A model generated the notes under the pieces. That model had not been told where the DNA came from and did not search any database. It saw only the letters and a list, made by a program, of their open reading frames with translations. Positions 17,618 through 25,499 of a stretch of 30,942 nt of DNA are shown here, one piece after another (the stretch's first letter is position 1; every line of letters begins with the position of its first letter). A program made the position numbers and the translations under genes. The stretch is from DASQFQ01 sp035633075 (GTDB taxonomy: Bacteria > Actinomycetota > Thermoleophilia > Solirubrobacterales > Solirubrobacteraceae): positions 1 to 30,942 of the forward strand of contig DASQFQ010000015.1 of NCBI GenBank assembly GCA_035633075.1. Reading direction: 5' to 3'.

Positions 17618-18249
17618 TGCCCGGCGCGCGCGTAGACGTCGTCGAGCAGCCGGTCGGCCTCAGGCAGCACGTAGTGCTGGGCGAGGTAGCGCTCGGTCTC
17701 CTCGCGCGGGGTGCCGCCGAGGGCCATGTCGAGGGCCACGAGGCGGGCGGCCTCCTCGTCCTCGGCGCCGGATGGCTCGTGCTTTGGCTCATGCTCCTCG
17801 ACCACGGGCGCGACAGTGGCCGGCTCGGGCGCGACCGCGGCCCGCTCGGCCGCCGGGCTTCCGACCGCCGCCACGTCGCGCTCGAGCGAGCGGAGGTCGA
17901 TCGCGAGGCGGCTCGCGCTCTCGCGCAGGCGCTCCGTGACGCCGCCCAGCTCGTCGTGCAGCGCGCCGATGCGCTCGAGCAGCTCTCCCGTCGCCGCCGA
18001 CACCCGCGCGACGTGTTCGCGCGCCTCCTCGCCGGCCTCGCTGCGCAGCTGCTCGGCGGTGCGCTCGGCGGCCTCGACGATCCGCTGCACCTGCTCGGAC
18101 GCGGCGGCCGCGACGGACTGGCCCGAGGAGCGGCGGCTCAGCTCCTCCACCTGCTCGGCGACCGCGCGCAGGTGCGCGTCGACGGCCGCCGGGTCATAGC
18201 CGCGGCGGCCGGTGGGGAAGTCGCTGCGCTGGATCGAGGAGCGGCTCAC
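17614..18249 (-). CDS. DivIVA-domain coiled-coil protein
   Basis: About 211 residues. The N-terminus holds the DivIVA signature, SDFPTGRRGYDPAAVDAHL, followed by a long helical region rich in Ala/Glu/Gln/Arg (VEELSRRSSGQSVAAAASEQ through the LRSLERDVAAV segment) expected to form a coiled coil. A Pro/Glu/Ala linker follows, then a C-terminal helix-rich segment (ALGGTPREETERYLAQHY) with no family I recognise. DivIVA relatives mark poles or septa and organise wall growth in actinobacteria. The GTG at 18249 is preferred because it forms a GTGA overlap with the upstream gene; the GTG at 18255 is an alternative, two codons longer. It is coupled to the M32 peptidase gene downstream. Confidence 0.82.
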   Translation of the reverse strand: MSRSSIQRSDFPTGRRGYDPAAVDAHLRAVAEQVEELSRRSSGQSVAAAASEQVQRIVEAAERTAEQLRSEAGEEAREHVARVSAATGELLERIGALHDELGGVTERLRESASRLAIDLRSLERDVAAVGSPAAERAAVAPEPATVAPVVEEHEPKHEPSGAEDEEAARLVALDMALGGTPREETERYLAQHYVLPEADRLLDDVYARAGQ

Positions 18250-18674
18250 GGGCACGGCGCGGATGCTACGCGCCGGGGCGCTCCTGCAACCGCACCGCCC
18301 CCCGCGCTCACCTCCCGCGCCACGGCCTGCGCGACGAGATGCGTGAGCCCCCGGTCCTTGTCCACCGTCGAGTTCAGCAGGATCCGCGCGATGATCGCGC
18401 ACGGCTCGAGCTCGAGGTAGAAGCTGAACTCGAGCCGATAGGGCTCGGGCGTGTCCTGCGCCTTCTTGCCGTAGCCGGCCACCGGCGCCTGCTCGGTCCG
18501 CCAGCGCGCCTCCTCCGCGTGCAGCGAGCGGGTCATCACCTGCAGCGTGTCCTCCACGGGGCGCACGTCGAGCCGGAACAGCCCCGGCGCCAGCAGGATC
18601 ATCGTGCGCGCGCCGTCCTCGACGAGCTTGTGGCAGGAGATCGCCAGCCCGTCCCCCACCAGGCCGCTCGCCAT
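18246..18674 (-). CDS. Uncharacterised protein, possibly 5'-frameshifted
   Basis: From the ATG at 18674 this reads as a 142-residue, globular-looking protein (MASGLVGDGLAISCHKLVED, LFRLDVRPVEDTLQVM, YRLEFSFYLELEPCAIIARI) without signal peptide or membrane helix. I do not recognise the family. The 3' end overlaps the DivIVA gene start by GTGA, which supports the frame. At the 5' side a GTG at 18733 overlaps the stop of the GNAT remnant by GTGA and reads VSSPLLDPAAAAAAGAP, but in a frame two bases off. A single indel in the GCC/GCG run near 18690-18705 would make one gene of about 162 residues starting at 18733. The true start is therefore uncertain. Confidence 0.6.
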   Translation of the reverse strand: MASGLVGDGLAISCHKLVEDGARTMILLAPGLFRLDVRPVEDTLQVMTRSLHAEEARWRTEQAPVAGYGKKAQDTPEPYRLEFSFYLELEPCAIIARILLNSTVDKDRGLTHLVAQAVAREVSAGGGAVAGAPRRVASAPCP

Positions 18675-18729
18675 CTGGCGTGGGGCGCACCCGCCGCCGC
18701 GGCAGCCGCCGGATCGAGCAGCGGGGAGC

Positions 18730-18891
18730 TCACGTGCGCTCCATCAGCAGCGCCTGCCAGCCCGCTCCGCCGAGGGGCTCGACTTGGACGAACCCGGCGC
18801 GCTCGTAGAGCTCGCGCGCCGGGTCGGCCTCGGGGGCCACGATGCCCGACACGATCACGTGCACGACGGCCGCCCCCAGCCCGGGGCGGCG
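18730..18891 (-). pseudogene. C-terminal remnant of a GNAT acetyltransferase
   Basis: A frame that follows the uvrB stop directly reads RRPGLGAAVVHVIVSG, then PEADPARELYERAGFVQVEP, and ends LLMERT at TGA (18730-18732). The GLGAAVV stretch resembles the acetyl-CoA-binding R/Q-x-x-G-x-G/A loop, and ARELYERAGF is the classic late GNAT motif. Only about 53 codons remain of a domain that normally has 140-160, and the missing part would have to lie inside uvrB, which is intact. The N-terminal two thirds are therefore lost. The stop overlaps the next GTG by GTGA, so it was probably once the first gene of this operon. Confidence 0.6.
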
Positions 18892-18892
18892 T

Positions 18893-20917
18893 TCACTTCG
18901 AGCGGCGCAGCTCGGCCTTGTTTGCCGCCGCTTCGTCGAGCTCGCGGCGCAGGTCGCGGATCTCGTCGCGCAGGCGCGCGGCGTACTCGAAGCGCAGCTC
19001 CTCGGCGGCGGCGAGCATCTCCTCCTCGAGCTCGACGAGCGTCGACTCGATCTCGGCCGGCTCCATATCGACCTTGCGCTCGCGCCGACGGCGGCCCTTG
19101 GTCGGCACCTTGGAGTCCGACATCAGGAACTCCGAGATGTCGGAGATGCCCTTGACGATGGTCTCCTCGGTGATGCCGTGCGCGGCGTTGAAGGCGACCT
19201 GGATCTCGCGCCGGCGGTTGGTCTCGCCGATCGCGGTTCGCATCGCCGCGGTCTCCTTGTCGGCGTACATGAGGACCTTGCCGCCGATGTTGCGCGCCGC
19301 GCGCCCGATCGTCTGGATCAGCGAGGTCTCGCCGCGCAGGAAGCCCTCCTTGTCGGCGTCGAGGATCGCCACCAGCGAGACCTCGGGCAAGTCCAGGCCC
19401 TCGCGCAGGAGGTTGACGCCGACGAGCACGTCGTAGTCGCCGAGGCGCAGCTCGCGGATGATCTGGATCCGCTCCAGCGTGTCGATCTCCGAGTGCAGGT
19501 AGCGCACGCGGAAGCCCACCTCCAGCAGGTAGTCGGTGAGGTCCTCGCTCATCTTCTTCGTGAGCGTGGTGACGAGCGTGCGCTCGTCGCGGTCGACCAC
19601 CTTGCGGATCTCGGTCATCAGGTCGTCGATCTGGTTGCGCGTCTCGCGCACCTCGACCTCGGGGTCGACGATCCCGGTCGGGCGCACGATCTGCTCGACG
19701 ACGGTCGACGAGTGCTCGCGCTCGTAGCTGCCCGGGGTCGCGGAGACGAGCACGAGCTGCGGCGTGATGGTGAGGAACTCCTCGAAGGTCTGGGGCCGGT
19801 TGTCCAGCGCGCTCGGCAGCCGGAAGCCGTAGTCCACCAGCGTCTGCTTGCGCGAGCGGTCGCCCTCGTACATGCCGCCGATCTGCGGCACGGTCTGGTG
19901 GGACTCGTCGATGAAGCAGACGAAGTCCTCGGGGAAGTAGTCGATCAGGCAGTAGGGCCGCGCGCCGGGCGGGCGCGCGTCGAGGATCCGCGAGTAGTTC
20001 TCGATCCCCGAGCAGAAGCCGACCTCGCGCAGCATCTCCATGTCGTACTGCGTGCGCTGGCGCAGCCGGTGGGACTCCAGCAGCTTGCCCTCGGCCTCGA
20101 GCTCGGCGGCGCGGGCGCTGAGCTCGCGCCCGATCTCGGCCACGGCCTCCTCGAGGCGGCCCTCCTTGACGTTGTAGTGCGTGGCCGGCCAGATGGCCAC
20201 GTGCTCGAGGTCGTCGAGGATCAGCTCGCCGGTCAGCGGGTCGAAGTGCTGCAGGCGCTCGACCTCGTCGCCGAAGAGCATCGCCCGGAAGGCCGTCTCC
20301 GCATAGGCCGGGAAGATCTCCAGCGTGTCCCCCCGCACCCGGAAGGTGCCGCGCCCGAGCGCGGTGTCGTTGCGGTTGTACTGCAGCGAGACGAGCTTGC
20401 GCAGCAGTTCGTCGCGGTCCACGAAAGCACCCTTGACCAGGTTCTGGAGGTTGGCGTTGTAGGTCTCGGGCGACCCGAGGCCGAAGATGCAGGACACCGA
20501 GGCCACGATCACCACGTCGCGCCGCGCGAACAGCGCCGCGGTGGCGGCGTGGCGCAGCCGGTCGATCTCCTGGTTGATGGCCGAGTCCTTCTCGATGTAG
20601 AGATCCTTGGAGGGGACGTAGGCCTCGGGCTGGTAGTAGTCGTAATAGGAGACGAAGTACTCGACGGAGTTGGTCGGGAAGTAGGTCCGGAACTCGTTGC
20701 ACAGCTGCGCCGCCAGCGTCTTGTTGTGGGCGATGACCAGGGCCGGCTTCTGCAGCCGCTCGATCGACGCGGCCATGGTCATGGTCTTGCCGGTGCCCGT
20801 CGCCCCCAGCAGCGTGGTGAAGCGCTCCCCCCGGCCGACGCTCTCGACGATGCCGTCGATGGCCTTCGGCTGGTCGGCCGTGGGCGAGTAGACGCTGTCG
20901 AGCTTGAAGGGCGGCAT
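18893..20917 (-). CDS. uvrB: Excinuclease ABC subunit B
   Basis: The helicase-like damage verification subunit of nucleotide excision repair, partner of UvrA (encoded at 3946-6831). The 674-residue protein has Walker A GATGTGKT (38-45), the beta-hairpin region rich in Tyr (YYDYYQPEAYVPSKD), motif II DESH in FIDESHQT, VSATPG, GVNLLREGLD, the QTIGRAARN motif VI, and a C-terminal UVR domain (ELEEEMLAAAEELRFEYAARLRDEIRDL) for UvrA/UvrC contact. The start ATG at 20917 gives the usual MPPFKL opening. A -10-like CATACT lies 11 nt upstream and no SD is present. It diverges from the universal stress protein gene. uvrC is not in the window. Confidence 0.97.
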   Translation of the reverse strand: MPPFKLDSVYSPTADQPKAIDGIVESVGRGERFTTLLGATGTGKTMTMAASIERLQKPALVIAHNKTLAAQLCNEFRTYFPTNSVEYFVSYYDYYQPEAYVPSKDLYIEKDSAINQEIDRLRHAATAALFARRDVVIVASVSCIFGLGSPETYNANLQNLVKGAFVDRDELLRKLVSLQYNRNDTALGRGTFRVRGDTLEIFPAYAETAFRAMLFGDEVERLQHFDPLTGELILDDLEHVAIWPATHYNVKEGRLEEAVAEIGRELSARAAELEAEGKLLESHRLRQRTQYDMEMLREVGFCSGIENYSRILDARPPGARPYCLIDYFPEDFVCFIDESHQTVPQIGGMYEGDRSRKQTLVDYGFRLPSALDNRPQTFEEFLTITPQLVLVSATPGSYEREHSSTVVEQIVRPTGIVDPEVEVRETRNQIDDLMTEIRKVVDRDERTLVTTLTKKMSEDLTDYLLEVGFRVRYLHSEIDTLERIQIIRELRLGDYDVLVGVNLLREGLDLPEVSLVAILDADKEGFLRGETSLIQTIGRAARNIGGKVLMYADKETAAMRTAIGETNRRREIQVAFNAAHGITEETIVKGISDISEFLMSDSKVPTKGRRRRERKVDMEPAEIESTLVELEEEMLAAAEELRFEYAARLRDEIRDLRRELDEAAANKAELRRSK

Positions 20918-20928
20918 GACGGACCCAC

Positions 20929-20934
20929 AGTATG
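20929..20934 (-). promoter_or_regulatory. Putative -10 element for uvrB
   Basis: CATACT on the minus strand ends 11 nt before the uvrB ATG, implying a leader of a few nucleotides at most. No clear -35 or SOS box was found in the 77-bp divergent region. Confidence 0.4.
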
Positions 20935-20994
20935 GAATGCGGCGGTCGCGGGCTCGTGGTTTGGCCCACGCGCGCTTTGGAGAAACGCCGACGC

Positions 20995-21414
20995 ATGCAG
21001 CGCGTTGTCGTTGCCGCCAAGGCGGGATCGGAGCAGCCGTAGCTCGCCGACGCCGCGGCCGAGCTCGCCCAGCAGACGGGCGCCGGCGTCGCCGTGGTCA
21101 GCATGGACGGCCTGGACGTGGAGGCGTTATCGCCCACGCCGCGCTCGGAGTTCCAGGAGGCAGCGCGGCAGGCGGTGGAGGGCTTCCTCGCGCGGCTTCG
21201 GGAGGATGGCGTCCAAGCCGAGGGCGAGGCCCGCTCGGGTCCGGTGACGCGAGGAATCCTGCTGTTCGCCGAGGAGCCGGAGGCCGACGTGATCGTCTGC
21301 GGCGCCTCCACCAAGGGCAGGGTCGCCCGGCGGGTGCTCGGCAGCGTGCCGATGGAGCTCATCGGCCGCTCGCGCCGGCCCGTCCTCGTGATCACGCCGC
21401 CATCGGAGAGGTGA
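20995..21414 (+). pseudogene. Universal stress protein (UspA family) gene with in-frame TAG
   Basis: The frame from the ATG at 20995 reads MQRVVVAAKAGSEQP, then TAG at 21040-21042 (codon 16), then continues in the same frame LADAAAELAQQTGAGVAVVS to ITPPSER at 21414. Without the stop it is a 139-residue protein of UspA length, with the beta-1 strand VVVAAKAG, the ADVIVCGASTKG strand-loop, and the late GSVPMELI and PVLVITP strands of the nucleotide-binding fold. The TAG could be a TGG Trp codon changed by one base. Restart at the GTG at 21094 would give 106 residues lacking the first strand. The amino acid permease gene begins 5 nt after the stop, so it was probably cotranscribed. Confidence 0.8.
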
Positions 21415-21419
21415 ACCGG

Positions 21420-22862
21420 ATGAGTGGGGCGCGGTTCGCCACCAAGCCGATCGACGTCCTCGTCGCCGAGACGGAGGAGAAGGAGACCCAGCTCAAGCGC
21501 GCCATGGGCGCGCTCGACCTGACCGCGCTCGGCCTCGGCGCCATCATCGGGACCGGCATCTTCGTGATCATCGGGGAGGCGATCACGACCTCCGGGCCGT
21601 CGATCATCCTCGCCTTCGTCCTCGCGGGGGTCACCTGCATCTTCTCCGCGCTGGCCTTCGCCGAGCTGGCCTCGGCGATTCCCGTCTCCGGCAGCGCCTA
21701 CACCTATTCCTACGCCACCCTCGGCGAGCTGGCGGCGTGGATCATCGGCTGGGACCTGATCCTCGAGTACGGCGTGTCGATCGCCGCCGTGGCCGTCGGC
21801 TGGGGCGCCTATCTCAACGAGCTGCTGGATTCGCTGCTAGGCCTGTCGCTGCCCGACTCGATCGCGAACCCGCCCGGCGAGGAGGGCGGCAAGGTGAACG
21901 TCCCGGCGGCCTTCCTCGTGCTCGCCGTGACCGGCGTGCTGATGCTCGGCGTGCGCGAGTCCGCGCGCACGAACACGATCATGGTGTTCTTCAAGCTCGC
22001 CGTGCTGCTGCTGTTCCTCGCGCTCGGCGTCACCGCCTTCAGCGCCGACAACTTCTCGCCCTTTTTCGTCGAGGGCGAGGGGATCGGCGGGACAGTCACG
22101 GCGGCGACGCTGATCTTCTTCGCCTACATCGGCTTCGACGCGGTCTCGACCTCCAGCGAGGAGGTCAACGAGCCCAAGCGTGACCTGCCGCGGGCCATCA
22201 TCGGATCGCTGCTGATCGCCACCCTGCTCTACATCGCCGTCGCGGTGGTGACGACGGCCGCCCTGCCGTTCGACAAGCTCAAGGGTCAGGACGCGCCGCT
22301 GGCCGAGGCCCTGAGCGAGGGCGCCGGCATGGACTGGGCCGCCAACATCATCTCGTTCGGCGCCCTGGTGGCGATCACGAGCGTGGTTCTGACCTTGCTC
22401 TACGGCCAGTCGCGCATCCTCTTCGCGATGAGCCGCGACGGGTTGATGCCGCGGCGAATCTCGCGCGTGAACGAGCGGACGCGCACCCCGGTGCTGATCA
22501 TCGGCATCTGCGGCGTGCTCTTCGCGATCCTCGCCGCCTTCGTGCCGCTCAAGCAGATCGTCGAGCTGGTCAACATCGGCACGCTGTTCGCCTTCGTCGT
22601 GGTGAACCTCGGCGTGATCATCCTGCGGCGCACGAACCCGGACCTCCCGCGCGGCTACCGCGTGCCCCTGGTGCCGATCTTCCCGATCATCGGCACGCTG
22701 CTGTGCCTCTACCTGATGGCCGACCTGCCCGGCACCACCTGGGTGCGCTTCGTCATCTGGATGGGCCTTGGCCTGCTCATCTACCTCCTCTACGGCCGCA
22801 GCCACTCGCGCCTGCGCAGGGGCGAGGTCGTCAACCCGGAGGCGGAGCTTCCCCCGGCGTAG
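21420..22862 (+). CDS. APC-superfamily amino acid permease (cationic amino acid transporter type)
   Basis: A 480-residue inner-membrane transporter of the amino acid-polyamine-organocation family, close in layout to the bacterial YfnA/CAT group. After a basic/acidic N-terminus the first helix carries the substrate-binding GLGAIIGTGIFV, followed by about eleven more hydrophobic segments. The helix with FFAYIGFDAVSTSSEEV and the nearby NEPKRDLPRAI are typical of cationic amino acid transporters, as is LYGQSRILFAMSRDGLMP. The ATG at 21420 follows the Usp stop closely, with a gaggtgaa SD-like stretch. Pairing of Usp and APC genes is common and suggests regulation by energy or stress state. The transported amino acid is not predictable. 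Confidence 0.92.
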   Translation: MSGARFATKPIDVLVAETEEKETQLKRAMGALDLTALGLGAIIGTGIFVIIGEAITTSGPSIILAFVLAGVTCIFSALAFAELASAIPVSGSAYTYSYATLGELAAWIIGWDLILEYGVSIAAVAVGWGAYLNELLDSLLGLSLPDSIANPPGEEGGKVNVPAAFLVLAVTGVLMLGVRESARTNTIMVFFKLAVLLLFLALGVTAFSADNFSPFFVEGEGIGGTVTAATLIFFAYIGFDAVSTSSEEVNEPKRDLPRAIIGSLLIATLLYIAVAVVTTAALPFDKLKGQDAPLAEALSEGAGMDWAANIISFGALVAITSVVLTLLYGQSRILFAMSRDGLMPRRISRVNERTRTPVLIIGICGVLFAILAAFVPLKQIVELVNIGTLFAFVVVNLGVIILRRTNPDLPRGYRVPLVPIFPIIGTLLCLYLMADLPGTTWVRFVIWMGLGLLIYLLYGRSHSRLRRGEVVNPEAELPPA

Positions 22863-22921
22863 TTTCCGGCGTCGGCCGCGCGGGCACTCGTCAGACGGGA
22901 GAGTCCATACGGGGGGGTCGC

Positions 22922-25426
22922 ATGTCCCGCGCCATCGTCGTCGTCGCGTTCGCGGCACTGCTGTCCGTCATGCCGGTCGCCGCGAGGGCGGCCGACACGC
23001 TGTCGACCTCCGACCGCCTCGACGACCGCCGGTACGTCGCGGCCGGCCCGCGCGCCTACGTGGTCGGAACCGAGGCAGGCCGCTTCCCGGCCATGGGCTT
23101 CCACACCCGGGGGGAGATGGGCGGCATCTGGAGCCCGCCGATCAAGCTGGTCGACGGGATCTGGTTCGGCATCGACGAGAACTGGATCGGTCCCGCCACG
23201 ACGTTCACGAGCGGCTACGGCCATGTCGGCATGCAGCTCCCCGGCAGCGGCGGGCTCGCCATCGAGCGCACCGACTTCGTGCCCGGCGACGCGCGCGGCG
23301 TGCTGGTCGGCCTGACCCTGCGGGCCAACGGCCCTCGGACGGTCAACCTCGCACTCGACGCCCACTCCGAGCTGATGTCGATCTACCCATGGGGCGAGAC
23401 GAAGCCCTTCACCCAGAAGGAGTTCAACCTCGCCGACGGCGTGAGCTACGGCGACGGCGCGCTCACCTTCACCGAGAAGGGCACCCCGCCGGTCGCCAAC
23501 GCCGAGCCCCACGACTGGGCGGCCACGGTGGGCAGCGCGCTCACGCCCACCGGTCACGCGACCGGCAGCGGCTTCCGCGGCCCGCAGGAACCGCCCGTCA
23601 TCTGTCCCGCCTCCGGGGGCGCGCCCGAGCAGCCGCCCCGCTGCGACGACACCGCGTACGGAAAGGGCAAGGGCGGAGAGCTCCGATACCGCGTCAAGCT
23701 GCCGCGCAGCGGTGAGACCACGCTGTGGTTCGGTGTGGCCGGCTCGGAGTCCGGCCCCGCCGGCGCCCGCGACGAGCTGCGCCGGATCCTCGCCGATCCC
23801 GAGGCCGCGCTGCGCGCCCAGGTCCGCGAGCGCGAGGCGCTCGCCCGGCACACGAGGGTCTCGCTGCCCGGCGACCCGCTGCTCGCGCGCGGGATCGACT
23901 GGAGCAAGCAGAACCTCGCCGACTCCGTCCAGGAGGCACGCGACCTAGAGATCCGCGAGACCAACGCCGGCACGAACTACCCGCCGCCGAAGGGCAAGCT
24001 CGAGCGCGTGCGCTTCGTCGCCGCCGGCTTTCCCGACTACCCGTGGCTGTTCGCCACCGACGGCGAGTTCACCGCCTTCGCCTCAGTCGCGCTCGGCCAG
24101 TTCGAGCCGATCGAGGAGCACCTCCGCTCGCTCCGCGAGGCCTCGCTGATCACCAACGGGACGAGCGGCAAGGTCGTCCACGAGGTGATGACCGACGGCT
24201 CGGTCTACTTCGGGGCCAACGCCGACCCCGGCAACACCGACGAGACGGCCAAGTTCCCGAGCGCGGTGGCGCTGATCTGGCGCTGGACCGGCGACAACGC
24301 CTTCCGCGACGAGAACTACGCCTTCGCGAAGTCCAACCTCGAGTACATCTACCGCGAGCTCGACAAGGACAACGACGGCTGGCCGGAGGGGCTGGGCAAC
24401 GTCGAGCGGCCGGGCATGGGCCCCGAGAAGCTCGACAACACGACCGCGACCATGCGCGGCCTGCGCGACCTTCAGGACATGGCGCTCTCCAAGGGCGACG
24501 CCGCCACCGCAACGTGGGCGGGCACCAAGGCCGCTGACCTCGAGGCGCGCTTCGAGGGCGCCTGGTGGATGCCCGAGATCCCGCAGCACGCGGACTCGCT
24601 CGGCGAGAGCAACGAGAAGATCCAGCAGCGCCACTGGATCGGCGTCACCCCGATGGAGATCGAGACCGTCCGCGACGGGCGGGCGGTGCCCGGCCTCACG
24701 ACGGCCGAACACGGCACGGCGGCGCTGGGGCTGCGCGAGAAATCCTGCTACGGCGACGACTTCGGCCTCTACCACACGGGCGCGGCGGGCTGCGACCCGG
24801 CTGTGTCCGCCGTCCCGCCGGAGCGGACGACGTTCACGCTGAACACGGCGATCATGGCCGTCGGCGAGGGCAACTACGGCCGGCTCGGCCCCGGCCGGCA
24901 ACAGCGCTTCACGACCGCCAACCGGCGCCTGCAGCTCCCGGCGCCCGACGAGCAGCCCGGTGCGATGCCCGAGATCGCGCCATCGCCGGACTACGGGCGC
25001 TCCATCGACCGCAAGTTCACCGAGCGCGCGATGGTGATGCAGGCATGGGGCAACTACGGCACCGCCTGGCCCGTCGTTCACCAGCAGCTCGGCGTGCGCC
25101 CGGACCTGGGCCGCGGGCGCCTGGAGGTCGTCCCGCAGCTCCCGGCCGGCCAGTCGAAGATCGGCGGCGAGGCGATCCGCCTGGGCGACGGGGAGGCCGA
25201 CGTGTCCGCCTCACGGGACGGCAGGACCTATACGACCAGGGTCAAAGCCGGCGCACCGGTGACCGAGCTCACCCTCGGCCACACCCTCCCCGCGGGCTCC
25301 GCCGTCGCGAGCGCCGACCTCGACGGCAGGCCGACCGCCTTCACGACCAGGGACACCAACCGCGGCCGCGAGGTCACCGTACGGACGACGCCCGGCACCC
25401 ACACGCTGGTGGTGCGCTCGGGCTAG
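22922..25426 (+). CDS. Secreted six-hairpin (alpha/alpha)6 glycosidase, amylo-1,6-glucosidase/glucoamylase-like
   Basis: An 834-residue exported protein: signal peptide 1-24 (hydrophobic core, cut near ARA-AD), a beta-rich N-terminal domain to about residue 320 (GIWSPPIKLVDGIWFGIDE, VGLTLRANG), then an (alpha/alpha)6-barrel. The barrel is marked by PWLFATDGEFTAFA, an acidic Asp/Glu-bearing loop like that of glycogen-debranching-type enzymes, YREL-DNDGWPEGLGNVE, QRHWIGVTPMEIE, and AWGNYGTAWPVVHQQLG. A short beta C-terminal domain ends it. It probably releases sugar from an extracellular alpha-glucan or related glycan, feeding the transporter encoded at 28500-30942. The ATG at 22922 is preceded by a GC-rich stretch with weak SD. 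Precise GH family and substrate are not certain. Confidence 0.78.
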   Translation: MSRAIVVVAFAALLSVMPVAARAADTLSTSDRLDDRRYVAAGPRAYVVGTEAGRFPAMGFHTRGEMGGIWSPPIKLVDGIWFGIDENWIGPATTFTSGYGHVGMQLPGSGGLAIERTDFVPGDARGVLVGLTLRANGPRTVNLALDAHSELMSIYPWGETKPFTQKEFNLADGVSYGDGALTFTEKGTPPVANAEPHDWAATVGSALTPTGHATGSGFRGPQEPPVICPASGGAPEQPPRCDDTAYGKGKGGELRYRVKLPRSGETTLWFGVAGSESGPAGARDELRRILADPEAALRAQVREREALARHTRVSLPGDPLLARGIDWSKQNLADSVQEARDLEIRETNAGTNYPPPKGKLERVRFVAAGFPDYPWLFATDGEFTAFASVALGQFEPIEEHLRSLREASLITNGTSGKVVHEVMTDGSVYFGANADPGNTDETAKFPSAVALIWRWTGDNAFRDENYAFAKSNLEYIYRELDKDNDGWPEGLGNVERPGMGPEKLDNTTATMRGLRDLQDMALSKGDAATATWAGTKAADLEARFEGAWWMPEIPQHADSLGESNEKIQQRHWIGVTPMEIETVRDGRAVPGLTTAEHGTAALGLREKSCYGDDFGLYHTGAAGCDPAVSAVPPERTTFTLNTAIMAVGEGNYGRLGPGRQQRFTTANRRLQLPAPDEQPGAMPEIAPSPDYGRSIDRKFTERAMVMQAWGNYGTAWPVVHQQLGVRPDLGRGRLEVVPQLPAGQSKIGGEAIRLGDGEADVSASRDGRTYTTRVKAGAPVTELTLGHTLPAGSAVASADLDGRPTAFTTRDTNRGREVTVRTTPGTHTLVVRSG

Positions 25427-25440
25427 GTCTCCGACGCACG

Positions 25441-25486
25441 CCTGGGCGCTCTGGACCAATCTGGATGGGCCTCGGGAGCGCCCAGG
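25441..25486. terminator. Inverted repeat between convergent glycosidase genes
   Basis: The arms CCTGGGCGCTC (25441-25451) and its exact complement (25476-25486) flank a 24-nt loop in the 73-bp gap between two convergent genes. The position suits a bidirectional terminator, although the loop is long and there is no T-tract. Confidence 0.5.
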
Positions 25487-25499
25487 TGCGAGCGCCGCG

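Noticed and set aside
14831..17635. Open frame of about 930 codons running across the FGGY kinase and the carboxypeptidase
   Set aside because: It overlaps two well-supported genes, in another frame and antisense, and has shadow-frame composition.
21040..21042. TAG in the Usp gene as a recoded amino acid (pyrrolysine-like) or programmed read-through
   Set aside because: UspA proteins need no special residue there, and no recoding machinery or downstream structure is visible; mutation or sequencing error is simpler.
18842..21247. Open frame of about 800 codons opposite uvrB
   Set aside because: Antisense to a complete uvrB with all motifs; Val/Asp/Leu/Gly/His-rich shadow composition.
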